In this document: positions 1-9,382 of the stretch, piece by piece | Layout of the letters: the number at the start of each line of letters is the position of its first letter | Position numbering within the stretch: position 1 is the first letter of the stretch | Assembly (NCBI GenBank): GCA_963735465.1 | Contig: CAVTLA010000001.1 | Location: 3,906,001 to 3,970,000, forward strand | Origin: DASZHJ01 sp963735465 | GTDB taxonomy: Bacteria > Pseudomonadota > Alphaproteobacteria > ATCC43930 > CGMCC-115725 | Length of the DNA stretch: 64,000 nucleotides | Direction of reading: 5' to 3' | Program-made: the position numbers and the translations under genes | Notes under the pieces: model-generated | What the model was told of the DNA's origin: nothing | Seen by the model: only the letters and a program-made list of their open reading frames with translations | The model's database searches: none

Positions 1-10
1 AGCGCGCGGC

Positions 11-1136
11 GTGACGACAGAATTCTCGGTAACCGCCCGCGACGGCGCGGCGCGGTCGGGGCGTCTCGCGACCGCTCATGGCGTCATCGAGACGCCGGCC
101 TTCATGCCCGTCGGCACCGCCGCCACGGTCAAGGCGATGCGGCCCGAGGAGGTAAGCGGCGACCGGCGCCCAGATCATCCTCGGCAACACCTATCACCTG
201 ATGCTGCGGCCCGGCGCCGAGCGCATCGGCCGCCTCGGCGGCCTGCATCGCTTCATGGATTGGCCGGGACCGATCCTCACGGACAGCGGCGGCTTCCAGG
301 TGATGTCCCTCGCCAAGCTCCGGGAGATCACCGAGGCGGGCGTCACCTTCCGCTCCCATCTGGACGGCAGCCGCCACGAGCTGACGCCGGAGCGCTCCAT
401 CGAGATCCAGAATCTTCTCGATGCCGACATCACCATGGTGCTGGACGAGTGCACGCCGTTTCCCGCCACCTGGGACGAGGCGCGGAAATCCATGGAGCTG
501 TCGCTGGCCTGGGCCCGGCGCTCGAAGCGCGCATTCGCGGCGCGGTCGGGCTACGGGCTCTTCGGCATCGTGCAGGGCAGCGTCTATGGCGATCTGCGCC
601 GGCGCTCGGCGGTGGGGCTGCGCGAGATCGGCTTCGACGGGTATGCGGTCGGTGGCCTCGCGGTCGGCGAGGGCCAGGAGACCATGTTCCGCGTCCTCGA
701 CGAGACCGTGCCCGAGCTCCCGGAAGACGCGCCGCGCTATCTCATGGGCGTCGGCAAGCCCAGCGATCTCCTGGGCGCGGTCTCCCGCGGCATCGACATG
801 TTCGACTGCGTGCTGCCGACCCGCTCCGGCCGCACCGCCCAGGCCTTCACGCGGGGCGGCACCGTCAATCTCCGCAACGCCCGCCACCAGGACGATCCCA
901 GGCCCCTCGACGCCGAGTGCTCCTGCCCCGCCTGCGTCAGGTTCTCCCGCGCCTATCTCCACCACCTCGCCCGCAGCGGCGAGATCCTCGGCGCCATGCT
1001 GTTGACCCAGCACAATCTGCGCTACTACGGTGACCTCATGGCGACGATGCGCCAGGCCATCGCCGAGAGCCGCCTCGCCGCCACCGCCGCCGCAATGCTG
1101 GAGCGCGAAGCGGCGGGGGATGTGCCGGCGTTGTGA
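11..1136 (+). pseudogene. tgt: Queuine/preQ1 tRNA-guanine transglycosylase, frameshifted
   Basis: Tgt exchanges guanine-34 of GUN-anticodon tRNAs for preQ1 in the queuosine pathway. The GTG at 11 opens a reading frame with the family's N-terminal region (ETPAFMPVGTAATVKAMRPEEV). The frame then breaks near 160-170 and continues one frame over with NTYHLMLRPG, the DSGGFQVMS motif, GGLAVGEG, the catalytic-region DCVLPTR and the zinc-site CxCxxC (CSCPAC), ending at TGA 1134-1136. One extra base in the run at 158-166 explains the break. The corrected protein is 375 residues, the usual Tgt length. queF and queG follow, so function is likely if the frameshift is a sequencing error. Only 10 bases lie upstream, so any queA neighbour is outside the window. 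Confidence 0.93.
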
Positions 1137-1160
1137 GGTGTGCATCGCTTCCCTTCTCGA

Positions 1161-1240
1161 CGTCATGGCCGGGCTTGTCCCGGCCATCCACGCGCCCTTC
1201 GCTCAAGACGTGGATGCCCGGCTCAAGGCCGGGCATGACG
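1161..1240. repeat. Interspersed palindromic repeat, copy A
   Basis: An 80-base imperfect inverted repeat between tgt and queF. One half reads CGTCATGGCCGGGCTTGTCC and onward to CATCCACG. The other half is CGTGGATGCCCGGCTCAAGG onward to GGCATGACG. A near-identical element lies at 3414-3496. Elements like this are common between genes in Rhizobiales genomes. The copy could fold into a long hairpin in the tgt-queF transcript. Confidence 0.85.
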
Positions 1241-1279
1241 AAATGAGAGAGCCTTGCTTTCAAAGATAGCGATCAGCCA

Positions 1280-1744
1280 ATGCCCAAAAGAAAATTCCCC
1301 ACCCTCACCCAGCTCGGCCGCGACGTGCCGCTGCCGGCCTCGCCCGAGGACGCCGTGCTGGAGCGGGTGCCCAATCCGCATCGGGGCACGACGTACCTCG
1401 TGCGGTTCGCGGCGCCGGAGTTCACCACGCTCTGTCCGATCACGGCGCAGCCCGACTTCGCCCATCTCGTCATCGATTATGTCCCGCGGCGGTGGCTCAT
1501 CGAGAGCAAGTCCCTGAAGCTGTTCCTGGGCTCGTTCCGCAACCAGCAGGGCTTTCACGAGGATTGCACCCTCAAGATCGGCAAGATGCTGGCCGCGCGC
1601 CTGACGCCGCGGTGGCTGCGCATCGGCGGCTACTGGTATCCCCGCGGCGGCATGCCCATCGACGTCTTCTACCAGACCGGCGCGCCGCCCCGCGGCCTCT
1701 GGCTGCCGGACCAGGGTGTCCCGTCCTATCGCGGCCGCGGATGA
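1280..1744 (+). CDS. queF: NADPH-dependent preQ0 reductase QueF (type I)
   Basis: QueF reduces 7-cyano-7-deazaguanine (preQ0) to preQ1, the base that Tgt inserts. The protein has 154 residues, as expected for the short cytoplasmic type I family. The nucleophilic cysteine lies in TTLCPITAQPDF (Cys52), with the paired aspartate Asp59 a few residues on. The QueF signature ESKSLKLFLGSFRNQ and the substrate-binding stretch FHEDCT follow. It lies downstream of tgt across a palindromic repeat, and its stop is one base short of the queG ATG, so queF and queG are surely cotranscribed. Confidence 0.96.
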   Translation: MPKRKFPTLTQLGRDVPLPASPEDAVLERVPNPHRGTTYLVRFAAPEFTTLCPITAQPDFAHLVIDYVPRRWLIESKSLKLFLGSFRNQQGFHEDCTLKIGKMLAARLTPRWLRIGGYWYPRGGMPIDVFYQTGAPPRGLWLPDQGVPSYRGRG

Positions 1745-1745
1745 A

Positions 1746-2891
<1,146 letters not shown>

Positions 2892-2923
2892 GTCAGAGGC
2901 CAAGGCAGAGACGGAGAGTCCTC

Positions 2924-3388
2924 ATGAGCGATCCGCAGACCGACTGGCGCGACAACGGCGTCAAGGTCATCCCCGGCAATTCCCTCGACACCAACACGGC
3001 GCAGACGCCGGGCATGAACCGCGCGGCGGCGATCAACTTCGCCCGGGTCGGCGCCCAGAAGATCTGGGCCGGCACCGTCCACATCCATCCCAACGCCAAG
3101 ACCGGCGCCCATCACCACGGCGCGCTGGAGAGCGTGATCTATGTGGTGAAGGGCCGCGCCCGCATGCGCTGGGGCGAGCATCTCGAATTCACCGCCGAGG
3201 CCGGGCCCGGCGACTTCATCTATATCCCGCCCTACGTGCCGCATCAGGAGATCAACGCGTCATCAGACGAGACGCTGGAATGCGTGCTGGTGCGCAGCGA
3301 CAACGAGGCTGTCGTGGTCAACCTCGACATCGCCCCGGTGGAGAAGCCGGAGACGGTGAAATGGATCGACCCGATTCATAAGACGTGA
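2924..3388 (+). CDS. Cupin domain protein
   Basis: A single-domain cupin of 154 residues. The first cupin motif is visible as HIHPNAKTGAHHHGALESVIYVVKG, giving the His-rich metal site. The second is PGDFIYIPPYVPHQE. It starts 32 bases after queG on the same strand with GGAGAG ahead of the ATG, so it may be read with the que genes, although no queuosine role is known for cupins. Substrate cannot be inferred; metal binding is likely from the retained histidines. Confidence 0.85.
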   Translation: MSDPQTDWRDNGVKVIPGNSLDTNTAQTPGMNRAAAINFARVGAQKIWAGTVHIHPNAKTGAHHHGALESVIYVVKGRARMRWGEHLEFTAEAGPGDFIYIPPYVPHQEINASSDETLECVLVRSDNEAVVVNLDIAPVEKPETVKWIDPIHKT

Positions 3389-3413
3389 GGTTGTGCCGTC
3401 CGCTCGATAAATT

Positions 3414-3496
3414 CGTCATGGCCGGGCTTGTCCCGGCCATCCACGAATCTTCGCTCTCAAGGACGTGGATGCCCGGCACAAGGCCGGGCATGACGT
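3414..3496. repeat. Interspersed palindromic repeat, copy B
   Basis: Second copy of the element at 1161-1240. The outer parts (CGTCATGGCCGGGCTTGTCC and GGCCGGGCATGACG) are the same and the middle differs slightly in sequence and length (83 bases). It lies between the convergent cupin and transporter genes. Confidence 0.85.
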
Positions 3497-3530
3497 AATT
3501 GCAGGAGGCGCGCCCTGACAGAGCACAAAA

Positions 3531-3561
3531 AAAGAGGCCCGGGTTTTGCCCGGGCCTCTTC
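3531..3561 (-). terminator. Rho-independent terminator of the MHS transporter gene
   Basis: A GC-rich hairpin with arms reading about AAGAGGCC..GGG and CCCGGGCCTCTT around a four-base loop. On the minus strand it is followed by a run of seven T. It starts about 20 bases after the transporter stop, and the T run fixes its direction as minus. Confidence 0.85.
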
Positions 3562-3580
3562 TCTTCTAGGCGTTTCTTAA

Positions 3581-4951
3581 TTACGGCTGGTCCGGGACCA
3601 GCGGCGGCGCGCCGCCGCCGACCTCGTCCCAGATCTTGATGTGCTGGGTCTGGCTCTTGATGCCGGCGAGGCTGACGACCACGCCGAGGGCGGCGATACC
3701 CATGGGATAGAACAAGCCGCCGAGAGCGACGCCGGTCATCGCGGCGATCGAGGCGCCCGCCAGCGGCACCAGCCCGCCGAACACGCCGTTGCCGATGTGA
3801 TAGGGCAGCGACATGGAGGTGTAGCGGATGCGCGCCGGGAACAGCTCCACCAGGAATGCGGCGATCGGGCCGTAGACCATGGTCACCAGGATCACCAGGT
3901 AGAAGACCAGGATTGTCAGGATGACGGGATTGTCCTTGTAGGTCCCGAGCCAGGTGAAGACCGGCCAGTAGCTGATCACCGCGAGCGCGAAGCCCACCGT
4001 CATGATGTTGCGCCGCCCGATCCGATCCGAGAGAGCGCCGAACACGATGAAGAACGGCGCCGCCGCGGTGAGCGCGATCATCATGATGATGTAGACCGTG
4101 ACGTAATTGATCTTCAGCACGGTCGTCATGTAGAAGAGCGCGTAGAACTGGCCGGTGTACCAGACCACGCCTTCCGGCGCCGTGGCGCCGAAGAGCGCGA
4201 GCAGGATGAGGCCCCAGTTCTTGCCGCTGCCGAAGCTCTCGAGCGCGGGATTGGAGGACACTTTCCCCTGCTGCTTCAGCCGTGCGTAGAGCGGCGATTC
4301 CGCCAGCTTCAGGCGGATGTAGATCGACAGCACCACGAGGATCGCCGAGATCAGGAACGGCACGCGCCAGCCCCAATCGCCGAAGGCCTGATCGCCGAGA
4401 GCCAGGCGGCAGACGAGGATCACCAGCAACGCGAGCACGATGCCCATCGTCGCCGTGGTCTGGATCCACGAGGTGTAGAAGCCGCGCTGCTTATCGGGGG
4501 CGTGCTCGGCGATGTAGGTCGCCGCGCCGCCGTATTCGCCGCCGAGCGCCAGTCCTTGCAGCACGCGCATGGCGACCAGCAGGATCGGCGCGAGGACTCC
4601 GATCCCCGCATAGCCCGGCAGCAATCCCACCACGAAGGTCGAGCCGCCCATCAGCAGCAAGGTCAGCATGAAGGTGAACTTGCGGCCGATGAGATCGCCG
4701 AGATGACCGAAGACGATGGCGCCGAAGGGCCGCACCAGGAATCCGGTCCAGAACACCAGGAGGCTCAGGATGAGCGACAGCGTCGGGGCCATGTCGGGCG
4801 GAAAGAAGTGCTTGCTGAAGAACAGCGCCAGCACGCCGTAGAGATAGAAGTCGTACCACTCGATGAGCGTGCCCACCGACGAGGCGCCGATGATGAAGGG
4901 CAGATTGATCCCCGTCGGATACCCGGCCCTGGCTGTCGCGGCTACTGCCAT
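3581..4951 (-). CDS. MFS transporter, metabolite:H+ symporter (MHS) type
   Basis: A 456-residue inner-membrane protein with about twelve hydrophobic segments. It has the MHS-type N-terminus (SVGTLIEWYDFYLYG) and the loop 2-3 signature GHLGDLIGRK, followed by ALGGEYGGAATYIAEHAP, typical of ShiA/ProP-like proton symporters of organic acids or compatible solutes. The ATG at 4951 was chosen because AGGGG lies just upstream and the hydrophobic domain begins there; a longer in-frame start at 5023 adds a low-complexity tail. The substrate is not readable from sequence. The gene is monocistronic with its own terminator. Confidence 0.9.
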   Translation of the reverse strand: MAVAATARAGYPTGINLPFIIGASSVGTLIEWYDFYLYGVLALFFSKHFFPPDMAPTLSLILSLLVFWTGFLVRPFGAIVFGHLGDLIGRKFTFMLTLLLMGGSTFVVGLLPGYAGIGVLAPILLVAMRVLQGLALGGEYGGAATYIAEHAPDKQRGFYTSWIQTTATMGIVLALLVILVCRLALGDQAFGDWGWRVPFLISAILVVLSIYIRLKLAESPLYARLKQQGKVSSNPALESFGSGKNWGLILLALFGATAPEGVVWYTGQFYALFYMTTVLKINYVTVYIIMMIALTAAAPFFIVFGALSDRIGRRNIMTVGFALAVISYWPVFTWLGTYKDNPVILTILVFYLVILVTMVYGPIAAFLVELFPARIRYTSMSLPYHIGNGVFGGLVPLAGASIAAMTGVALGGLFYPMGIAALGVVVSLAGIKSQTQHIKIWDEVGGGAPPLVPDQP

Positions 4952-5179
4952 ATGCGTTTCCCCTCTGATTTGGTTTGTTTTGGAGGCCTCGCATTCGGCC
5001 CGTCCGCGGGTCGATCGATGCATCCCAGCATCGCCGGCCCCGGCTCGGGCTGTGCTGCCCTTGTTCCGCGAATGCTACCGCGCGGCTAGGCCCGGCGCAA
5101 TCCAACTTGCGCCCTACGCGATTGACCTTAAAGGAGGCGGTGGCGCCGTCCGTTAACCAGGAATCGACCGCCGCCCACG

Positions 5180-5821
5180 TCAGCCCTTCCAGTGGGGCGG
5201 CCAGGTCTTGCGCACGATGGGCAGTGTCCCCATGCGGTCAAGCCAGCCGCGCACGCGGGGACCGACGAGGTCCCCCGGCAGCACGCCGGGGTTGCGCGCA
5301 CCGATTCGCTCGATGAGGGCAAGCTGGGGATAGACCGTGAGATCGACGGCGGAGAGGGCGCCGGCGAGGTAGTCGCCCGATGCCGCCTGCTCCCAGAGCG
5401 CCAGCTCCCGCTTGATATCGGCGGCGGCGGCGGCGATCCGCTCCGGCGAGCGGCTCTCGGGTTTCGTGAACGTCACGGCATCCGCGAACTCCTCCAGGGC
5501 CGGCGAGAGATAGGCGTCCGCCTCCCGCACTAGGCGCCGCTGCACCGCGCGCTGCCGCAGGTCGGCGGCGAAGAGTCGCGGCTCCGGCTGCTTGTCCTCG
5601 AGGTACTCCAGGATCGCGGCGGATTCCGAGAGCACGAAGCCGCCGTCGACGATGACCGGCACCTTATGGCGCGGCGTCAGATCGGCGAACTCCGGCTTCT
5701 TGAAATCACCCGCATCGTAGGAAAGCGTCCGCAACTCGTAGGGCATCCCCTTGTGCTCAAGGGCGAGCCAGGCCCGCCACGCATAGGGCGAGCCGGACAT
5801 GTAATAGAGGGTTAGTGCCAT
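5180..5821 (-). CDS. Glutathione S-transferase family protein
   Basis: A 213-residue two-domain GST. The thioredoxin-like N-terminal domain has the probable active-site serine region near the start (YMSGSPYAWR), the cis-proline loop KVPVIVDGG and the glutathione gamma-glutamyl site SES (LSESAAILEYLED). The helical C-terminal domain runs from about residue 90 to the end. It stands alone between a transporter and a cyclase, so no pathway is indicated. Conjugation, isomerase or peroxidase activity are all possible. Confidence 0.88.
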   Translation of the reverse strand: MALTLYYMSGSPYAWRAWLALEHKGMPYELRTLSYDAGDFKKPEFADLTPRHKVPVIVDGGFVLSESAAILEYLEDKQPEPRLFAADLRQRAVQRRLVREADAYLSPALEEFADAVTFTKPESRSPERIAAAAADIKRELALWEQAASGDYLAGALSAVDLTVYPQLALIERIGARNPGVLPGDLVGPRVRGWLDRMGTLPIVRKTWPPHWKG

Positions 5822-5900
5822 GGCGTCCTCCGTTGCGATCGGACCCGACGGTGCGGAGAGGCACGGGCGGTGTCAAGCGCCGGGGACTGGAGGGGCATCC

Positions 5901-6012
5901 TGCGTCCTTCGACGCGCGGCCCAATGGGCCGCTTGCTCAGGATGAGGAGGTTTTCTTTATGCGATTACAAATGGTCCTCATCCTGAGCAAGCGAAGCGCG
6001 TCGAAGGACGCA
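5901..6012. repeat. Long inverted repeat overlapping the cyclase 3' end
   Basis: The left part, TGCGTCCTTCGACGCGC then GCTTGCTCAGGATGAGGA (5901-5948), is mirrored by TCCTCATCCTGAGCAAGC then GCGCGTCGAAGGACGCA (5975-6012). Insertions between the two halves of each arm differ. It has the shape of the interspersed Rhizobiales-type palindromes. The right arm codes for the last residues of the cyclase gene. Confidence 0.85.
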
Positions 6013-7200
6013 CCCCACGTGCAGCTCACTCAGCGCGAACTCGTCGCTGCGGCCGAAGACGGGCTGGGTGGCGGCGAAGCCCGCGAGCGTGAACTCGCCG
6101 ACCGGCGCCAGACCCGGGCCGCAATGGGCGGCGAAATCGGCGGAGGCGAGGATGGTGCGCCCGAGCCGCCCCGCCAGCTTCTCCAGGCGTGCCGCCAGAT
6201 TGACCGCCGGGCCGATGCAGGTGAAGTCCAGGCGGTTGCCGCCGCCGATATTGCCGTAGAGCACCTCGCCGAGGTGAAGCGCCAGGCCGAAGCGGACGTG
6301 ATCGGCGTTCCCGGCACCGTCCATCGCCGCCACCGCCGTCCGCGCCTCCAGCGCCGCCGCCAGTGCCCCGGCGCACACCTCGTCCGCGTCGGCGCCGTCG
6401 ATGGGAAAAATGGCGAGAAGCCCGTCGCCCATGAACTTCATCACCTCGCCGCCGTGCTGAAGGATCGCCGGAACCTGGCAGTCGAAATAGCGGTTGAGGA
6501 GGGCGATCAGGGTGACCGACATCACGCGGTCCGCCAGCGTGGTGAATCCCCGCATGTCCGAGAGCCAGATCGCCGCGTGGATCGACTCGGTGTGGCCGCG
6601 GCGGATCTGGCCTGCGAGGATGCGCTGGCCCGCGTGATGGCCGACATAGGTGTCGAGGAGATTGCCGGCGATGCGCCGGAAGGTGCGGATCTCGGTGACC
6701 CGGGCGAGCGGCGCGATGATCGCCTCGATCCCCGCGACCTCGCCGTCGGTGAAGCCGCCGGCCTGGCGCGTGGTCAGGGTCACCACCTGCAGCTCGCCGT
6801 CGGTGAACACCAGGGGCATGGCCAGGTAGTCGGTGATGCCCTCGGCGCGCAGATCCGCCAGCAGCGGAAAGTCGTTGGGACAGGCGGGGTCCCAGAGCCG
6901 GCGCCGGACCGGGGCGGCGGTGTCGTAGACGAACTTGACGGGATTGGCGAGGAATTCCTCGGAGTCGAGGTTGTCGAAGGAGAGCTCGGAGACGGTGACG
7001 GGCGATCCCGGCCGCCACAGCAGGCGCCGCCCCACCATGCTGGGATGCAGCGTGCGCACGAAGACGGCGACGCGCCAGAGCGGGATGCCGCACCGCACCA
7101 GGCGGGTGGAGACTTCCTCCAGTATCTGCGTCGGCTCCGTCGCCGAGCGGGCACCGTCGATGAGCCAGTCCACCACCGGGCGCGTATCGGGTGTCGTCAT
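5965..7200 (-). CDS. Adenylate/guanylate cyclase domain protein
   Basis: A 411-residue protein starting at ATG 7200 (MTTPDTRPVVDWL). The N-terminal half is an uncharacterised sensory region. The C-terminal class III nucleotide cyclase domain has the first metal aspartate in LSDMRGFTTL, the second in MKFMGDGLLAIFP, and the Asn/Arg transition-state pair in AVNLAARLE. The product, cAMP or cGMP, cannot be decided by eye. It resembles stand-alone rhizobial cyclases. Oddly, its last fourteen or so residues (VLRRASLAQDEDHL) and the approach to its stop are coded by the repeat at 5901-6012, so the native C-terminus was probably replaced by insertion of that element. Confidence 0.88.
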   Translation of the reverse strand: MTTPDTRPVVDWLIDGARSATEPTQILEEVSTRLVRCGIPLWRVAVFVRTLHPSMVGRRLLWRPGSPVTVSELSFDNLDSEEFLANPVKFVYDTAAPVRRRLWDPACPNDFPLLADLRAEGITDYLAMPLVFTDGELQVVTLTTRQAGGFTDGEVAGIEAIIAPLARVTEIRTFRRIAGNLLDTYVGHHAGQRILAGQIRRGHTESIHAAIWLSDMRGFTTLADRVMSVTLIALLNRYFDCQVPAILQHGGEVMKFMGDGLLAIFPIDGADADEVCAGALAAALEARTAVAAMDGAGNADHVRFGLALHLGEVLYGNIGGGNRLDFTCIGPAVNLAARLEKLAGRLGRTILASADFAAHCGPGLAPVGEFTLAGFAATQPVFGRSDEFALSELHVGCVLRRASLAQDEDHL

Positions 7201-7265
7201 GGCCGGCAGTCTATCCCGCCACCGCCGGACGCGACAGCGAAGCCGTGGCCGCCGCCACGCCGCCG

Positions 7266-8147
7266 TCAGCCGTTGACGTCGAGCTCCCGCATGATCGCGA
7301 GCCACGCCTTCGCCGCCTGGGAGAGATAGCCGCCGCGGCGCCAGATCATCGCCGCTTGCCAGTCCGTCTGCGGCTCCTCGAGCAGGACGAGAGACAGGGC
7401 GGGGCGGCGGCGCTGCTCGGCGATCAGCCGCGGCAGAAAGGCGACGCCCAGACCCGCGGCCGCGAGCTCGACCATGAACTCGACCTGGCTGCTGACGGCG
7501 ACGATGGTCGGCTCGAAGCCGCGCCGGATGCAGGCGTCCAGAACCAGCCGATGCAGCGCGAAGCCGCTCTCGAACAGAATGAAGGGAAGCTCCCGCAGGC
7601 TGGCGAGATCCGTGGATTTTTTTCGGGCGAGAGGATGGCTCGACGGCAGCAGCGCCACCAGCGGCTCGGATCTGATCTTCTGCCAATCGAACGCATCCGA
7701 GACCGGGAGCAGCGAGGCGCCGAGATCGATCTCGCCCGCCAGCAGCATTTCCCGCACCCGCTGTCCGCCTTGCTCGATCAGGCGGATGTCGATTCCCGGA
7801 TAGCGTTGGCGATAGCTCGTGAACGTCGGCACCAGCAGGTTGCTGCCGATCTGCGGGAAGCCCAGCCGGAGCGTGCCGCGCTTCAGGTCCCGGAGATCCT
7901 CGAGCTCGGCAACGAGATCGTCCCGCTCCGCCAGGAGCCGGAGCGCCCGGCGGTAGACGACATCGCCCGCCGAGGTGAGCGTGCTGCGATGACCGGCGCG
8001 GTCGAGCAGGGACACGCCGAGCTCGTCCTCGAGCTGCTTGACCGCCTTGCTGACGGTGGACTGGGTGGCGAACACCACCTTGGCGGCCTGGGAAAAGCCG
8101 CCCTGGCGCACGACCTCGACGAAGGCGCGGAGAGTTCGAAGCTCCAT
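7266..8147 (-). CDS. LysR-family transcriptional regulator
   Basis: 293 residues from the ATG at 8147; a GTG one codon earlier is also possible. The N-terminal winged helix-turn-helix (LRAFVEVVRQGGFSQAAKVV and QSTVSKAVKQLE) is followed by a periplasmic-binding-like effector domain with GTLRLGFP near residue 90. It is transcribed away from the response regulator gene. The 93 bases between them are clearly AT-richer than their surroundings, which suits a shared promoter region. The effector and targets are unknown. Confidence 0.92.
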   Translation of the reverse strand: MELRTLRAFVEVVRQGGFSQAAKVVFATQSTVSKAVKQLEDELGVSLLDRAGHRSTLTSAGDVVYRRALRLLAERDDLVAELEDLRDLKRGTLRLGFPQIGSNLLVPTFTSYRQRYPGIDIRLIEQGGQRVREMLLAGEIDLGASLLPVSDAFDWQKIRSEPLVALLPSSHPLARKKSTDLASLRELPFILFESGFALHRLVLDACIRRGFEPTIVAVSSQVEFMVELAAAGLGVAFLPRLIAEQRRRPALSLVLLEEPQTDWQAAMIWRRGGYLSQAAKAWLAIMRELDVNG

Positions 8148-8240
8148 CACTATTCGATATCAGACTAGACTCTATTCAATCAATTCATTTTAAGAATATC
8201 ACGGTGAGAGCGTAGGGTCGCGCCCCCGGAGGATGATCCC
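8148..8240. promoter_or_regulatory. Divergent promoter region of lysR and response regulator
   Basis: This 93-base gap has an unusually AT-rich core (about 8150-8200, including ATTCAATCAATTCATTTTAA). It contains short dyads such as ATTC..GAAT, as expected for a LysR-controlled divergent promoter. GGAGGA sits about ten bases before the ATG at 8241. Exact -35/-10 boxes are not clear. Confidence 0.4.
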
Positions 8241-9059
8241 ATGCACGTTCCGCCAACCCGCCCGCAGCACGCCCTCGCCGCATCGCCGCCGCCGGCCCGC
8301 CCGATGCAGCCGGCGCCGAAACCCGACGCACGCGCGGCAGCCGACGGTCCCGCGCGCATCCTCGTCGTCGAGGATGATCGCGCCCTGCGGCAGGAGATCG
8401 TCGACTTTCTCGACGAGCACGGCATGTGCGCCATCGCCGCCAGCGGACGGCGCGAGATGCTGCGCTACTTCGACGGCAGGGAGCCGAACCTCGTCGTCCT
8501 CGATCTGCCTCCCCAGGGGGATGACGGGCTGGAGCTGCTGCGGGAGATCCGATCGCGCTCCAACGTGCCCATCATCGTCGCCAGCGGCCAGTGCTGCGAC
8601 GAGCGCGATCGCGTCGTCGCGCTCGAGCTGGGCGCCGATGATTATCTGATGCGGCCGTTCGGCCTGCGGGAGCTGGTGGCCCGCATCCGCGCCGTGCTGC
8701 GCCGGGAGCAAGCGGCTCGAAAGCCGCGAGCACCCGCGGCGCGGGGCGGCTGGCGGTTCGGCGGCTGGCGGCTCCGGCAGAGCACCCGATGCCTCACCGA
8801 CCCGGACGGCGCCGAGGTCATCTTGACGCGGGGCGAATACACCTTGCTGACCGCCTTCCTCCAGGCGCCGCAGCGGCCGCTCACCCGCATGGAGCTGATG
8901 CAGGCCGCCCATATCCACGAGGACGTCTTCGACCGCAGCATCGACGTGCAGGTCGTGCGCCTGCGCCGCAAGCTGGAGCGTACGCCCCGCGCGCCGGAGA
9001 TCATCCAGACCGAGCGCGGCGTCGGCTATGTCTTCGCGCTGCCCGTCGATCCCCTATGA
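8241..9059 (+). CDS. Orphan OmpR-family response regulator with altered receiver
   Basis: 272 residues. After a Pro/Ala-rich N-terminal extension of about 36 residues comes a receiver domain with acidic residues Glu44-Asp46, phosphoacceptor Asp88 (VVLDLPPQGDDGLELL), Ser115 where the family usually has Thr, and Arg138 (DDYLMRPF) in place of the near-invariant Lys. A winged-helix trans_reg_C domain follows, ending with RLRRKLE and RGVGYVF. No histidine kinase gene is adjacent. The Lys-to-Arg change may weaken or alter phosphorylation signalling. GGAGGA precedes the ATG. Confidence 0.92.
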   Translation: MHVPPTRPQHALAASPPPARPMQPAPKPDARAAADGPARILVVEDDRALRQEIVDFLDEHGMCAIAASGRREMLRYFDGREPNLVVLDLPPQGDDGLELLREIRSRSNVPIIVASGQCCDERDRVVALELGADDYLMRPFGLRELVARIRAVLRREQAARKPRAPAARGGWRFGGWRLRQSTRCLTDPDGAEVILTRGEYTLLTAFLQAPQRPLTRMELMQAAHIHEDVFDRSIDVQVVRLRRKLERTPRAPEIIQTERGVGYVFALPVDPL

Positions 9060-9147
9060 GCGGCGGCGGGGAACGCAATCGGCGATTCCCCGTTATTGGC
9101 AATAGTGCCCGGTCCGGGACCGGATCCGCCTGCCGAAGGGAATCGCC

Positions 9148-9327
9148 ATGCTCAGATGGGCTCTCATCTTCCTGGTCATCTCGCTGATCGCCGCCCTGTT
9201 CGGCTTCACCGGGATCTCCGTGGCGGCGGCCGACATCGCCCGCATCCTGTTCTTCATCTTCATCGTGATCTTCATCGTCCTGCTGCTCGGCGGGCTCATG
9301 GCGGGACGCGGTCTCTTCGGCCCCTGA
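9148..9327 (+). CDS. DUF1328 small membrane protein (YtjA type)
   Basis: 59 residues starting MLRWALIFLVIS. It consists of two hydrophobic segments joined by FTGISVAAADIARILFF and a short GRGLFGP tail, the standard layout of the DUF1328/YtjA family. It begins about 90 bases after the response regulator stop, with GAAGGGAA upstream. The function of the family is unknown; members are often stress or envelope associated. Confidence 0.85.
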   Translation: MLRWALIFLVISLIAALFGFTGISVAAADIARILFFIFIVIFIVLLLGGLMAGRGLFGP

Positions 9328-9382
9328 CCGCCGGCTCGGCGCCCAGGCTTGGCGGGGCGGCGGGCATCGGGGAAGATGGGGC

